64,000 nt of DNA, taken from assembly GCA_000611775.1 (NCBI GenBank), contig KK106981.1:5912312-5976311 (forward strand), given 5' to 3'. Shown in pieces: positions 22,631 to 33,650 of this stretch. The position numbers were made by a program, and so were the translations under genes. The stretch is from Umbilicaria muhlenbergii (lineage: Eukaryota; Ascomycota; Lecanoromycetes; Umbilicariales; Umbilicariaceae). The notes under the pieces were generated by a model. That model saw only the letters and a list, made by a program, of their open reading frames with translations, made no database searches and was not told the origin of the DNA. Every line of letters starts with the position of its first letter. The first letter of the stretch is position 1.

Positions 22631-22748
22631 TATTGACCTAATTCGGCCATGGCCAAGGGCGGCGATGACCTAACCTGAATAGGTCTAAAGCCTGCATATG
22701 AGGTGGTAGGGGGGGGGTTGAGGTGGCAGGGGGGTGCGAAACCTCTCT

Positions 22749-24005
22749 AATGGTGCTAGAATTGCAACACATCGTGCAAGAAAAGGCGGACATGCTATGC
22801 GCCCTAATCTCTAATAAATTTGCTGCAGAAGAAGCTTTGGACCTCCGCCACGGTTTTCGCGCCGTCTCAATTGACGTTATTACGGACTACGGCTTCAATC
22901 ACTGCTATGACCTGCTCGATAGTCCGGACTTGGACAAATACTCCTTCGAAATGGTACGAGGAGTTGGCGCCGCCTTATGGTTGTTCCAACAATGGCCGGA
23001 ACTCCTGATTATGAACAAGCTCCCGCCATGGATGCTGAAGAACATGAGCCCTCCGCTTGCACAAATCTTGAATCTTCAAGCCGTACGTCCTCCCTCAATA
23101 ATATAACATCTACTGATAAGTTGATCCTAGCACGCCAAAGAGCAGGTCGTCGTCGTGAAAGCTGACATAGACGCCGGCCGTGCTAACTAAAACTTCCAAC
23201 GAACAATCTTCCACGAAAATACTGACGCCTAATCTCGAAGAAGGCTACGTGCCACCAACACTAGATGAGATCAAATACGAGGCGTATGGATTATTAGCTG
23301 CTGCAGCTGATACGACTGGCATTGGTTTGACGACTGGGGCTTACTACGTAACCAATAATCCTGAGATTTATAAGAAGCTCACGGCAGAGCTTAAGGCCGC
23401 ATTTCCTGATCCCAAGCCTAAGTTGGAACTCGGCGTTTTGGAACAATTGCCGTATCTCGTGATTATTCTGAGTCAGCTTTTAAGGATAAGTTGATTGACT
23501 TGTTTTGATAGACTGGGGTTGTCAATGAAGCGCTGCGCTTATCCTTCGGCGTCATCTCTCGCCTGCCGTGCATCGTCCCAGAAGGAGGTGCGAAATTCAA
23601 TGGCTATACCGTCCCGGCTTGAACTACTGTCTCGATGTCGTCCTGGGTCCTGCATCAAGATGAAGACTACTTGCCCCATGCACAAGAATTCATCCCAGAG
23701 AGATGGTTTAGTACAGGTGACAAGCCAAAAATGTGGAAAGCGTTTGTGCCTTTTGGGAAGGGAAGTCGGATGTGTGTTGACATGCCGTAAGATTCCTTCC
23801 CTTATCTGCAGCAGTGCTGGACTCATCACTAACATACATCAGTCTCGCTTTCTGCGAAATGTACGTCAATTTGGGGATGCTCTTCCGCCGGTTTGAGCAC
23901 TTGAAGGGCAATCATCTCAGTGAACATGATCTCGAGTATGATGATTTCTTTGCGAGCCATCGTCCAATGGATGCGGTGAAATTCCATGATACAAATGAAC
24001 TTTAA
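22749..24005 (+). pseudogene. cytochrome P450, C-terminal part
   Basis: This continues the P450 beyond the second AAT copy (22,749-22,751). It shows the I-helix AAADTTG (about 23,296-23,320), the ExxR helix EALR (23,527-23,538), PERW and the haem loop FGKGSRMCVD (about 23,752-23,781). Introns fit at 23,083-23,130, 23,459-23,511 and 23,787-23,842. Lesions are TAA at 23,188-23,190, one extra base near 23,218, TGA at 23,620-23,622, and Asp (23,779-23,781) in place of the conserved Gly two residues after the haem-ligand Cys. The final exon ends with TAA at 24,003-24,005. It was once a complete P450 and is now non-functional. Confidence 0.88.
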
Positions 24006-25661
24006 ATCTATAAGATGTAGGATTAGCATTCACCATTTGAAAGCGAGGGAGACTCACAAAGTTTGGCTTCATAGGTTATTATGATAGATATTAAACTTGG
24101 TATTAATTGAGCCTCGAAGTCAATTTATTTCAGGTGTTGCGGCAAAGTCTTACCCTGCGTGTATCGTGACAAGTTTGAAGCTTGAATCTATACATATGAC
24201 AATTGCTCTGCACTGCAACCTTTTTCAATCAGGCTTTAAAGCTGTTTCAGACAGATGAGTCGTTGCTTTGTAAACTCAATAATAGAGACTTGCTGATCAT
24301 CTTATAGCATCTAGTCATGACTGAGATACGGGTGATTTGACATGAATGATATGGCACTTCAATATGCAGCTTTACAAGGTAACATGGGACTGGGCAGATC
24401 AGAAGGTGTTTATCTCGTGAGACAAGCTGACATTGATGAACAAGCTGTCTTCTAGAGATGTGTTGAGTCAAGATGAAAGATAAACTTTTGATTCTTGAGT
24501 GTTTTGAGCGTACCAATGATGTTCAAGAGGCTGATACGCAAGTCTAGAAGTTGATGGCATGAGTAAAACAGTGCAGAGTCACAGCTTCAGTCAATGCCAG
24601 CACTTTAAAAAGGTGGACACAGAGATGGGACGGGACTGGACGGTTTAGCTAGAGATCGACACCCAGCGGCTTCAAGTCCTGCGCCTGGATGTGACAAACA
24701 TTTGGCCCCCTCTTCCCTCAGTAGTCGACTCATTGCTCAAATGAATCACTTCTCCTGACCTTCCATTGCCACCGACACCTCCCAACCCTGCAACCCCTTC
24801 ACTCCGAAGAATGGGCGGGGAGCAGAAGTATGACAGGATGTTAGTGAAGGAAAGAAGTAATCCCTATATTAACAGAAGTCATGTGTTTTTATGAACAGTA
24901 TATGTGAAAAGAAATAAAAGCTCTCAAATGTGTGTTTAAGCAGATCAAATGCTACTTGTTCCTTTGGCGCAGTTAAAGATATATAAAATGCAACCATAGC
25001 TGAGGCTTTTTACATCTGTTGAATCTGCCACATGCACCTGATACTGACAACGCAGCACTTCATCAGCTGAGGGGCCCCAAGTCTCCTATTCAAAGTGGTT
25101 GAGTGTGGACAGTGGAGGGTGATGAGTCAGCTGTTGTAGACAGCTCTGCCGTTCTTCACCAGCGCCAGCGGAGGTGGTGACGACAGCGAGCAGCTACTGT
25201 AAGAGGCGCGCCGGCGATCTCTGTGTGTCAGCCAGCACTTGAGGCTCAAGCAATGGAAAGTATGTGACAACCTGAGTAATTCAATACAGAGATTGGTAAT
25301 AGACAGTGGCTTCGCGTCAATTGTAAAAGCTTGACTAGACCCCATTTACTGATAAGCTAGGCGCGAGATGGGGGTCCCTTGAATTGATTTGCGGTATCTG
25401 TGGTCTCCTTCCTATAAAGATTTGAATAACGTTGGAACTCAATGCGATGTGAGATTCCAAGACAGACATTGATATTAGCTATAGAATAGAACACCGTCTG
25501 CAAACACAATAACGCAGCCGCCAAACCAAGCTAGGATAACATGGAACCGAGAAGATGCGGAGTGGTATTGAACGCCCATACAATGCAGCCATCACATCTC
25601 CTAACCCTATCCATCAACGTACCAATTCCCAATCAATGTACAAACCACCCACCCACCTACC
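24006..25661. other. intergenic, no gene recognised
   Basis: This stretch separates the P450 remnant from YME2. Short open frames on both strands have no recognisable domains. The composition is mixed, with AT-rich patches near 24,850-25,000. No repeat structure was seen apart from scattered CTGAGGGGCC words. Confidence 0.55.
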
Positions 25662-28408
25662 TCAGTACTCCTTCTGCAACACCTTCTTCAACCCGCCACT
25701 CTCCTTCTCAAACGCCTCAATCTTCTCCTGACTCGCCATCAACTTCCCCAACAACCACCTCACCCTCGGCGTCAGCTCAGCCGGCTGTTTCGGCAGACCC
25801 GCCAAAAGATTTAACTCGGCTTCGTACTGGTCGATGCTCTTGGTCTCAACCTTGATCAGCTCTCCTAGAATGAGCAAATCCAGCCGCGATTTCAGCACAT
25901 GGTCTTCGGTCAGCAATTTGAAAGCGGCCTGGTACACCGGTTTGCCCGGTTTGATGGAGTGAGGACGGCCGTTTGAGGAGACAATGGTGATGAGTTCAGC
26001 CTGCTCGAGCGCTTGCAGGGTCTGTTCGCCGCCGGCGGAAGTGGCGCTGGGTTTGAAGGTGTCTGAGAGGAGGATCTCGTTGTAGCGGAGGGTTTCAGAG
26101 CTGGCGAGTGATTTGATGAGGAGCCAGGCTTGGGTGGAAGTCCAGGCGCGGGTGGTGGAAACCTCGAGGATGTACATCTTAAGGATTTCTGACGCGCTTT
26201 GTTCGATTATCTCTCTTACGGCTTCTATTGGAATGTATTAGTAGGATTTCTGGTGAGAATTTAACGGAGTACGTACTGTTCGGTGTTTCACCAGTTTTGA
26301 TACGGCGGGCTAAGAACTCGAGGTCTGTGAGACGGCCGCCTAATATCTCGATGCTGCCATCTAGCTCCCCAAGATCACTGCGTTGTTGTGAAGGCGCGAG
26401 CTTCTTGTCGCCACCAACGCCGTCTTCGGAGTCAGCGTCGAGATGGTTGATCACGAAGCGTTTGGCAACTTCTGCTGAGCAGTCGCCAAGTACTATTTGG
26501 CGAAAGACTCGATCGGGGAGAGCTTTGCTCAAAGACTTCGAGAAAGAGACGTCGTTCGTTAGGAAGATTACATGAGCGATATTAGCAGTAGTTAGGCCGG
26601 CAGCCCATTCCGATATCTTGTCATAAACCACATTGCCTTCTTGACTCTTGTGTAGGAAGTTGTCGATAACTACTACAGCACGCTTCTCTGGATGGGCTTC
26701 GAGGTAAGCGTCGTCATCCAAATCGGCGTCTTTGTCGTCCTTTTTGCGGCCTCCCAAAGCTATCTGCTTGAGCGCAGTCGTCGTATTTTGCCATATCTTA
26801 GCTAATTGTGTATCCAGGGTCTCAGAGAAACCTGTCTTGGTACCGATTGTACCTTGAGCGGCCAAGTCGAGCAGACTGCTCATGCTGTTCATCCAGGAGA
26901 AGACGGGCCGGTAGCCAACCTCAGCTGCGGCGGCATTGATCGTGGCACTATCCCCTCGAGCTTCTTGGATCGGTTTACAATCGATGACAAGTTTTACTTT
27001 GCGGTCTTTCAGAGCCTGGTCAAGAACGAGTTCCTTTTTCCCAGAACCTCTAGGGCCTTGTACGACAATGAAGGTATCAGCTGTTTCCATGAGCCAAGTC
27101 TGGATTTGGTCAATATCAGCTTTACGGTCGTCCCAGATGGCGTTCAGTCCGGCGTCTTCATTCTTATGATGTCCAAATGTCAGAATGTCATTCGCTCGGG
27201 TGGCTTGAGATTTAAGCCATTGGAAGACAGGACTGTTGTTCAAGTGGAAGGAGCCTTCGACATGGGCCTTGATGAAGAACGTGCGTATACTACCGTTGTC
27301 AGTAAATTGTGGGACGTTTGTGGGAGCGAGAAACGCACGGGTCAAACACGGCAACGGTAAAGGTAGCGACCAGGGCAGCCACGGCAGGTATTACAATCCT
27401 AGGATGATTGACCAGCCAGTCCCTGGGACAGAATTAGTAGCCCTCTTTCCACTTCAACATATGTATCATACCTATACCAGTGCGGCTTGATCTTCTGCTC
27501 GTAGCCCAGCTTCAGAACGGTGCCGGTCTTACCTCCCCCGGCCGCCTCGAGCACGGTGAAGCCATGCATACAATTCTTAGCCATAATAGCCTGTCTTACC
27601 CTTACGAAATTGAGATACGCAAACTTCGGCAGCGCCTTGGAGTCTGCAGGCTGAAGCACGATATCCGCCAACTTGCCATACTTCCGGAATAGTGAGTAAA
27701 GAGTTTCCTGGGACAGCTCTGCCGCTTCACCTCCAGGAGCAGTAGGTATGAATTCAACCTTCAACCTAGAGCTAGGAAAGCGATATAGATCCTCCACCCA
27801 CGGTCTTCCGTGGACCAAGAAAGATCTCACCCGCCGAAAGGGGTTGAACCATGGCTTGATGGGGTTTTGCTTTAGGTACTCGCGTAATGTGCCCTCGATT
27901 TCTGCAGCCTGGATATGTGGTTCGTGCGAGAATTTGACGAAAGCGCCACCTTCTTTGAGTCGTGGCAAGACTTCTGTGACTGTGAGTGGAAGCTTTTTGG
28001 GTATTGCACGTCGGATGAGGCTGATGGGGTCTGTGGTCGATAAAAGAGGGTTCTCCATGCGCTTCATGAGCTCCGGGACGGACTTGTCGGCGTTGAAGAA
28101 GGGTATACGAAGGAACCATTGGAACTTTAGTGGGAAGACATCTATGCACATAATCATAAGCATGCTGCCGGTTGAAGATGAGGGCAGCACGTACTGTCAA
28201 GGAAGAATATTCCCTCGTTGGGCCCTGCATCGATATGACCTGACTTGGCCTCGCCGGCTTCCGTGGACTCCTTGCGTATGCCCTTGACAGCCTTGGAGAT
28301 ATCTTGTCGTGGGCGAAGGTTATGCTCCGTGAAGAAGTGCTGTCTTCGAAAAAGGCGCACGCGCGCACCGCATGGAGGCCTGGGTAAGGACCGGGGAAGT
28401 CCCAACAT
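25662..28408 (-). CDS. YME2: YME2, mitochondrial escape protein 2 (inner-membrane nucleoid protein)
   Basis: Five exons: 28,408-28,195, 28,141-27,472, 27,422-27,339, 27,289-26,277 and 26,224-25,662. All have GT/AG introns, and they encode about 847 residues, close to the yeast protein (about 850). An Arg-rich N-terminus suits mitochondrial import. An RRM-like segment (around KVEFIP...KFAYLNFVRV) precedes a transmembrane helix near exon 3 (IVIPAVAALVATFTVAVF). An AAA-like P-loop domain with GPRGSGKKE follows. In yeast the protein affects mtDNA escape and nucleoid structure from the inner membrane. I chose the ATG at 28,408 because upstream codons in frame are only TTG. The head-to-head neighbour starts at 28,629. 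Confidence 0.9.
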
Positions 28409-28628
28409 CACGACAGGAAGGAGGAGTTCGGTCAAATCTCTTTCAAAATAGCACCGTCCATACTATTCCCGCAACTGGTCGTCTCTCAGCGGTCAACGCC
28501 CTTTCTGAGTAAGCGTGTAAGCTGTGTTTACCGGTTTGGAATTGCACGCGAGAGTGACATCGAATCCCTGCAACTTTCCGAACGGCCAAGCTCGAGGCCA
28601 TCCACACCGTCAATCCTGCACCGACAGC
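28409..28628. promoter_or_regulatory. shared bidirectional promoter interval (YME2 / DUF3128 gene)
   Basis: 220 bp lie between two divergent start codons, so both promoters must be here or overlap the 5' ends. No specific binding site was identified. Confidence 0.5.
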
Positions 28629-29276
28629 ATGGGATGGTGGTGGAGCTCTGCCTCAGAAGCAGAAATCCATTCTACGCCTGTACCACAGCCAAACAAAACA
28701 GTCCCGACTTTCACTCCGTCCAATGCACCACGCCCCTCAACGGAGAAGATAGCAGCCACCCCCCGCACCCTCACCCGTGATGAGCAAGCCGACGCCGACC
28801 TCCAATCCTTCCTCCGCGAGTTCCAATCCGAGAACCACCCCACCGACTCCTCCCACCCAGCTTCTCCCAGTTCCACCTCCCTCTCACCTTCGCCTACCGA
28901 CATCTCCCCCACCTCCCTCTACCCAACCACCATATCCTGCCGCGCCGCCTTCGACAGCGCCTTCTACTGCCAATCGCTGGGGGGTCAGTTCACGAACCTC
29001 TACCGCTACGGCACCGCCCGCAACTGCAGCGACCAATGGAGCAACTTCTGGTTCTGTATGCGCACGAACCGCGGCATGATGAGCGACGAGGAACGAAGGA
29101 GGAGGGTCCAGGACCATTATAGGCAAAGGGCCGTGAAGTACAAGGTGGGGCCGAGCAGTGAGGATGTTTGGGAGGTTAGACTGGAGAGGGTTGAGGGTGC
29201 TTTTGAGGGGGATTTGGAGAAGCTGGAGAGGGAGGAGGAGGAGAAGAGGAGGCAGGGAGTGACGTCTGAAGCGTGA
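28629..29276 (+). CDS. twin-CX9C protein, DUF3128 / EMI1-like
   Basis: A single-exon gene of 215 codons. The frame extends further upstream without an ATG, so the start is MGWWWSS at 28,629. The first 100 residues are Pro/Ser/Thr-rich and low complexity. Residues 104-114 and 133-143 form two CX9C motifs, the signature of small proteins oxidised in the mitochondrial intermembrane space, here in the DUF3128 arrangement (yeast Emi1). A highly charged Glu/Arg helix closes the protein. Pairing with the mitochondrial gene YME2 across a short divergent promoter fits a mitochondrial role; that link is inference. The coding strand is C-rich up to about residue 115 and G-rich after about residue 150. 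Confidence 0.8.
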   Translation: MGWWWSSASEAEIHSTPVPQPNKTVPTFTPSNAPRPSTEKIAATPRTLTRDEQADADLQSFLREFQSENHPTDSSHPASPSSTSLSPSPTDISPTSLYPTTISCRAAFDSAFYCQSLGGQFTNLYRYGTARNCSDQWSNFWFCMRTNRGMMSDEERRRRVQDHYRQRAVKYKVGPSSEDVWEVRLERVEGAFEGDLEKLEREEEEKRRQGVTSEA

Positions 29277-29862
29277 GGGGATGAGAGAGAGAGGACATGC
29301 TGTGGAGTGCCGCTTTGGGGCAATTCGGAGGCTGATGTCGGGGTGCAGACTCACTGGGCTAAGGGGAGGGTCTGAAGATGCACGATGCTATGGGGTCCAT
29401 CGGAGGCACACTAGAGAAATGAAGAATGGAATGGTGGACTTGCTGTGCAAAGCTGTTTCGGCCATCGAATGCTACGAAGAGTGTCTGTCCCAGTACGGAA
29501 TGGCCTTCAAGCACATGTTCGTACAAAATGGTGCAGGTCTATGGGCTTGCTGTGCAAAGCTATTCTCATTTTCACGGACCACACCGAGGGATGCTGATTC
29601 TGCTGCAGAGAGGCACCAGCGTTATGGATAGGGTAGAGAAGCGTGAAGGCTCTTCCGAAAAGCATATGCCAATCCGAAACATGTGAAGTCCCACACACGC
29701 GCTGTAATGAATTCATCCACTTCACTGACTAGGGACTCAATTTCTCCTTATTCTTAACTCCTTAACACATCGCAAAGCACACTCAAATTCATCCTACCAA
29801 CCTACGCACCCAGAGCAACGCACCTACACTTTCACCTGACGAATCAACTCAGCATCGCCACC
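29277..29862. other. intergenic
   Basis: This covers the 3' flank of the DUF3128 gene and the 5' flank of the next. Bases 29,440-29,570 contain the word TTGCTGTGCAAAGCT twice, about 100 bp apart. No coding potential was recognised. Confidence 0.5.
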
Positions 29863-30263
29863 ATGTACACTCTCCCGCAATGGCGTGACTACTTCTGGGT
29901 CGACATTTCCGCCCAAATGCGCCGTCTCCACCGGCCCGACCACCTATTCGCCGACGGTATGCAGCTGAGAAAAGACGGGCCATTCGGCGAATGGCTTTTG
30001 AAGGTATTGGTAAGTCTCCTACCCTAAGCGCCACCTTTTTCCCTCGGTCATCCGTGCACTGACTAAGTCCAAACAATCAGGCGAAAGCGTACGGGATGCT
30101 CACAGATACGGAGAGGGAGACGGTGGTAGTGATTGTCAAAGGGGAGGAGAATGGGCTTTGTGTGCTGTCTTGGCAGGTGAAGGGCTCGCATGCGGAGACG
30201 GCGGAGAGGGAGTGGGTGTTGGTCAATGCGCGTGAGGTTGAGGTGGATGGCGGGCAATGGTAG
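29863..30263 (+). CDS. small conserved-looking protein of unknown function
   Basis: Two exons, 29,863-30,009 and 30,081-30,263, are joined by a canonical intron (GTAAGT...CTGACTAAG...CAG) to give 109 residues. The product starts MYTLPQWRDYFWVDI and ends DGGQW. It has no signal peptide, membrane segment or motif that I recognise. A context CACC before the ATG and good splice sites support a real gene. It is C-rich in exon 1 and G-rich in exon 2, like several neighbours. The function is unknown. Confidence 0.6.
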
Positions 30264-31318
30264 TCATTAGTGAGCTTTACTCAGGGAGCGAAGTCAGGGT
30301 CGAAAGACAGCGTTTAAGGAGCTCTTAGAGTGCATGCCCGAACGATGATGAGCTCAACAATGGTCCGACTGCTCTGATAATTTGTTCCCTGAGTGTACTA
30401 AAAGTTCTATGTACTAAAAGTTGAAGCTCTTATCGAACATGATATCGAAATATGTGTACGAAATGTGTGTTGATGTTTGTTTTGAGATGACATTATTTTC
30501 AATGATTATATCGCCGGTGTCATCAACTGACTCAAACACTCGAAAACCACGTGATAATCCTCGACCTACAAGAAATCGAAACTCAAAGTCGTGGCGAGGA
30601 TCCTCAGAGCGTCACCAAAGTAATCTCGCCATCACCACAAAAAAGCTACCTGAGGCCAAGCACCCTCATTGTTGTAGTGAGCGCTAGTCGTCCAATTGTT
30701 CGAGGGGACACCGTCGCGGGGAGCATAGCCGGGACTGCTGCGGAGGGGCGTCATGGTTGTATTCGCCATCATTTCCCCCCTTGATATATACGAAGCAGAG
30801 GCAGTGTGATAAGCGGCCCTGAGAAACCTCACATTACAACACTCGGTTGGAGGCATCTGCGATATATGATAGGTGTGGTATTCGAATACTGGGCCTCCTC
30901 CGGACGTTCTTCAGGTGAGCTACAATACAGGGTTGAGGAGCTGGTGGTATGAATGGTATAGCAGGCTGTGACGATACAATGAACAAGTTTTCATTATCAT
31001 AAGCACCGGAGGCGCTACTTGATTTGCTGTTACGCAAGGACAATTCACATTGTAGGACATTGTAGGACATTGAGAAATCGAAGTTGAAATTTTGAACTTT
31101 CTGTATTATCCGCTTCTGGGCGGAATATCTAGGTTACATGAGCTCGGGACAACACCACTTTTCCGCCATGTTCATCAAATGCAGAGTCCCGGGGGAAGAG
31201 CGCCGACACGACGAAGACAAACATGCAAGATCCGATCTATGCGGGGATCGTTAAAGCCAGCAATCGCTCGCAAAGCACAAACAGCGAAGGAGAGACCAGA
31301 ATCTGCTCTTGAGAGCAT
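30264..31318. other. intergenic, no gene recognised
   Basis: This lies between the small gene and the 3' end of HSP70. Only short frames without domains are present. The 10-mer TTGTAGGACA is repeated in tandem near 31,050-31,070. Confidence 0.5.
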
Positions 31319-32486
31319 CTAATCAACCTCCTCAACAGTAGGGCCGTCGTCGGCGCCAGAATGGCCACCTGGACCACCAGCGCCAGGGAAGCCTCCGCCA
31401 GGCATACCACCTGGCATACCACCTGGCATACCACCCATACCGCCCATGCCGCCCATACCGCCCATACCAGCACCATCAGCACCGGCGCCGTAGAACTTCA
31501 TCATAATCGGATTGGCGACAGACTCTAGCTGCTTCTGTTCGGCTTCGTATTCTGTAACAGCGAGATCAGCTGTTGCACTATAGTTATATAGGGGATGGGG
31601 TGAGTACTAACCTTCCTTGGTGGCGGTCTGGTTGTCGTCTAGCCAACCGACGGTCTTGTCGATCTCGGCCTTTAGTTTCTCCTTGTCCGCAGCCTCAAGC
31701 TTCTCGTCGACCTTGGAGTCGGATAGGGTGTTCTTTAGCGAGTATGCGTACGACTCGAGAGCGTTCTTGGCAGAGATACGTCCAGCCTCAGCCTCATCCT
31801 CGGCCTTGTACTTCTCGGCCTCAGCCAACATACGCTCGATATCTTCCTTCGACAGACGTCCCTTGTCGTTGGTGATAACGATCTTGTTGGTCTTCCCGGT
31901 GCCCTTCTCGAGAGCGGAGACGTTCATGATACCGTTGGCGTCAAGATCGAAGGTAACCTCAATTTGAGGAACACCACGTGGAGCGGGTGGGATACCAGTA
32001 AGCTCGAACTTGCCCAGTAGGTTGTTGTCCTTGGTACGAGCACGCTCGCCCTCGAAGACCTGGATCAACACTCCCGGCTGGTTGTCAGAGAATGTCGAGA
32101 ACACCTCAGACTTCTTTGTTGGGATGGTGGTGTTCCGCTTGATGAGTGCCGTCATGACACCACCAGCGGTCTCGATACCAAGGGACAATGGAGAGACATC
32201 GAGAAGTAGGATTTCGTTGGTCGACTTGGATGAGGTGTCACCGGAGAGGATGGCGGCCTGGACGGCGGCACCGTATGCGACAGCCTCATCGGGGTTGATT
32301 GACCTGTTGGGCTCCTTGCCGTTGAAGAAGTCGGAAACAAGCTTCTGGATCTTGGGAATACGGGTGGAACCACCGACCAAGACGATCTCGTGGACGGAGG
32401 ACTTGTCGATCTTGGCGTCACGAAGGACACGCTCAACAGGCTCCATGGTGGAGCGGAACAGGTCCTGGCAAAGCTCCTCGAAACGG

Positions 32487-32518
<32 letters not shown>

Positions 32519-33444
32519 TTCGTATAGGGAGTCGATTTCAATCGAGGTTTGTGCCGATGATGAGAGAGTGCGTTTGGCCCGCTCGCAAGCTGTTCGGAGA
32601 CGACGCAGAGCACGAGCGTTGGTGGAAAGATCCTTCTTGTGCTTGCGCTTGAACTCGTTGACGAAGTGGTTCACCAGGCGGTTGTCGAAGTCCTCACCGC
32701 CCAAATGCGTGTCACCGGCAGTCGACTTGACCTCGAAAATACCCTCCTCGATGGTCAAGAGTGAGACATCGAAGGTTCCACCACCCAAGTCGAATATGAG
32801 AACATTGCGCTCGCCCTCAGTTTTCTTGTCAAGACCGTAGGCAATAGCAGCGGCGGTGGGCTCGTTGATAATACGTAGGACGTTTAGACCAGCGATCAGA
32901 CCAGCATCCTTTGTTGCTTGGCGCTGGGAGTCGTTGAAGTAGGCGGGGACAGTGACGACGGCGTTGTTGACGGTGCCACCCAAGTATGACTCGGCGGTCT
33001 CCCTCATCTTGGTCAAGACCATTGATGAGATCTCTTCTGGTGTAAATGACTTGGTCTCGCCCTTGAACTCGACCTGGATCACTGGCTTCCCAGCCTTCTC
33101 TACGACTTTGAACGGGAAATGCTTCATGTCGGCCTGCACCTCAGCATCGGCGAATTTACGACCGATGAGACGCTTGGCATCGAAGACTGTGTTTGTCGGG
33201 TTCATGGCGACCTGGTTCTTGGCTGAGTCGCCGATGAGACGCTCGGTGTCGGTGAAAGCAACGAACGACGGGGTCGTCCGGTTGCCCTGGTCGTTGGCAA
33301 TGATTTCAATGCGGTCATCGCGGAAGATACCAACGCACGACTGTAAGACAAGATGTTAGCAAGTCATACACACCTGGGTAGCGAAGATAATGACAAGCAA
33401 CTTACGTAGGTTGTACCAAGGTCTATACCAATGGCTTTAGACAT
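31319..33444 (-). CDS. HSP70: cytosolic HSP70 (SSA-type) chaperone
   Basis: Three exons: 33,444-33,406, 33,340-31,612 and 31,551-31,319, encoding about 666 residues. The N-terminal ATPase motifs are [20 protein letters not shown] and [16 protein letters not shown]. They are followed by the peptide-binding domain, a Gly/Met-rich linker of [13 protein letters not shown] type, and the C-terminal EEVD that binds TPR co-chaperones. EEVD and the lack of a presequence place it in cytosol and nucleus. The first intron falls right after IDLGTTY, the second in the C-terminal lid. A TATA-like box and a heat-shock-element-like site lie upstream. It is an ordinary, well-preserved housekeeping/stress gene. 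Confidence 0.97.
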
Positions 33445-33616
33445 CGTTGCTGTAGGAGATCGAAAGGGTTGTAAAGAATGGAATGGAGGTGATGGTGAGA
33501 GGAGTAGAGTGTTCTATGGGTATCTCGTAAAGTCGTGAGAGGCTGTTGTTTTGTTCTGTAGAGTGGTGTGTGGAATCGAGAATGGAAAGGGAGTGTTGCG
33601 GAACGGAAGAGATGAA

Positions 33617-33650
33617 ATCTTTATATCAAGGTGCGTCACGGAAAGTTCGA
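33617..33650 (-). promoter_or_regulatory. TATA-like box and possible heat-shock element of HSP70
   Basis: On the minus strand GATATAAAG lies about 175 bp before the ATG. Just upstream is GAACTTTC, read on the plus strand as GAAAGTTC at 33,641-33,648, which fits the nGAAnnTTCn pairing of a heat-shock element. A third pentamer is not perfect. This is a short-motif match and could be chance. Confidence 0.35.

Larger units (their letters stand above)
19458..22748. mobile_element. PIF/Harbinger-like DNA transposon, 3,291 bp
   Basis: The ends are inverted repeats with 14 identical bases (AGAGAGGTTTCGCA), flanked on both sides by AAT, a 3-bp target duplication as expected for PIF/Harbinger. Inside are two convergent genes, as is usual for the superfamily: an accessory DNA-binding-type ORF on the plus strand and a DDE transposase on the minus strand. 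Both are broken by TGA codons, so this copy cannot move by itself. It interrupts a P450 gene. Confidence 0.88.

Noticed and set aside
22286-22656. Overlapping frames on both strands as separate genes
   Set aside because: They lie in the low-complexity N-terminal region of the broken Harbinger transposase.
25541-25855. 104-codon plus-strand Pro/Ser-rich frame
   Set aside because: It overlaps the last exon of YME2 antisense and has no family resemblance.
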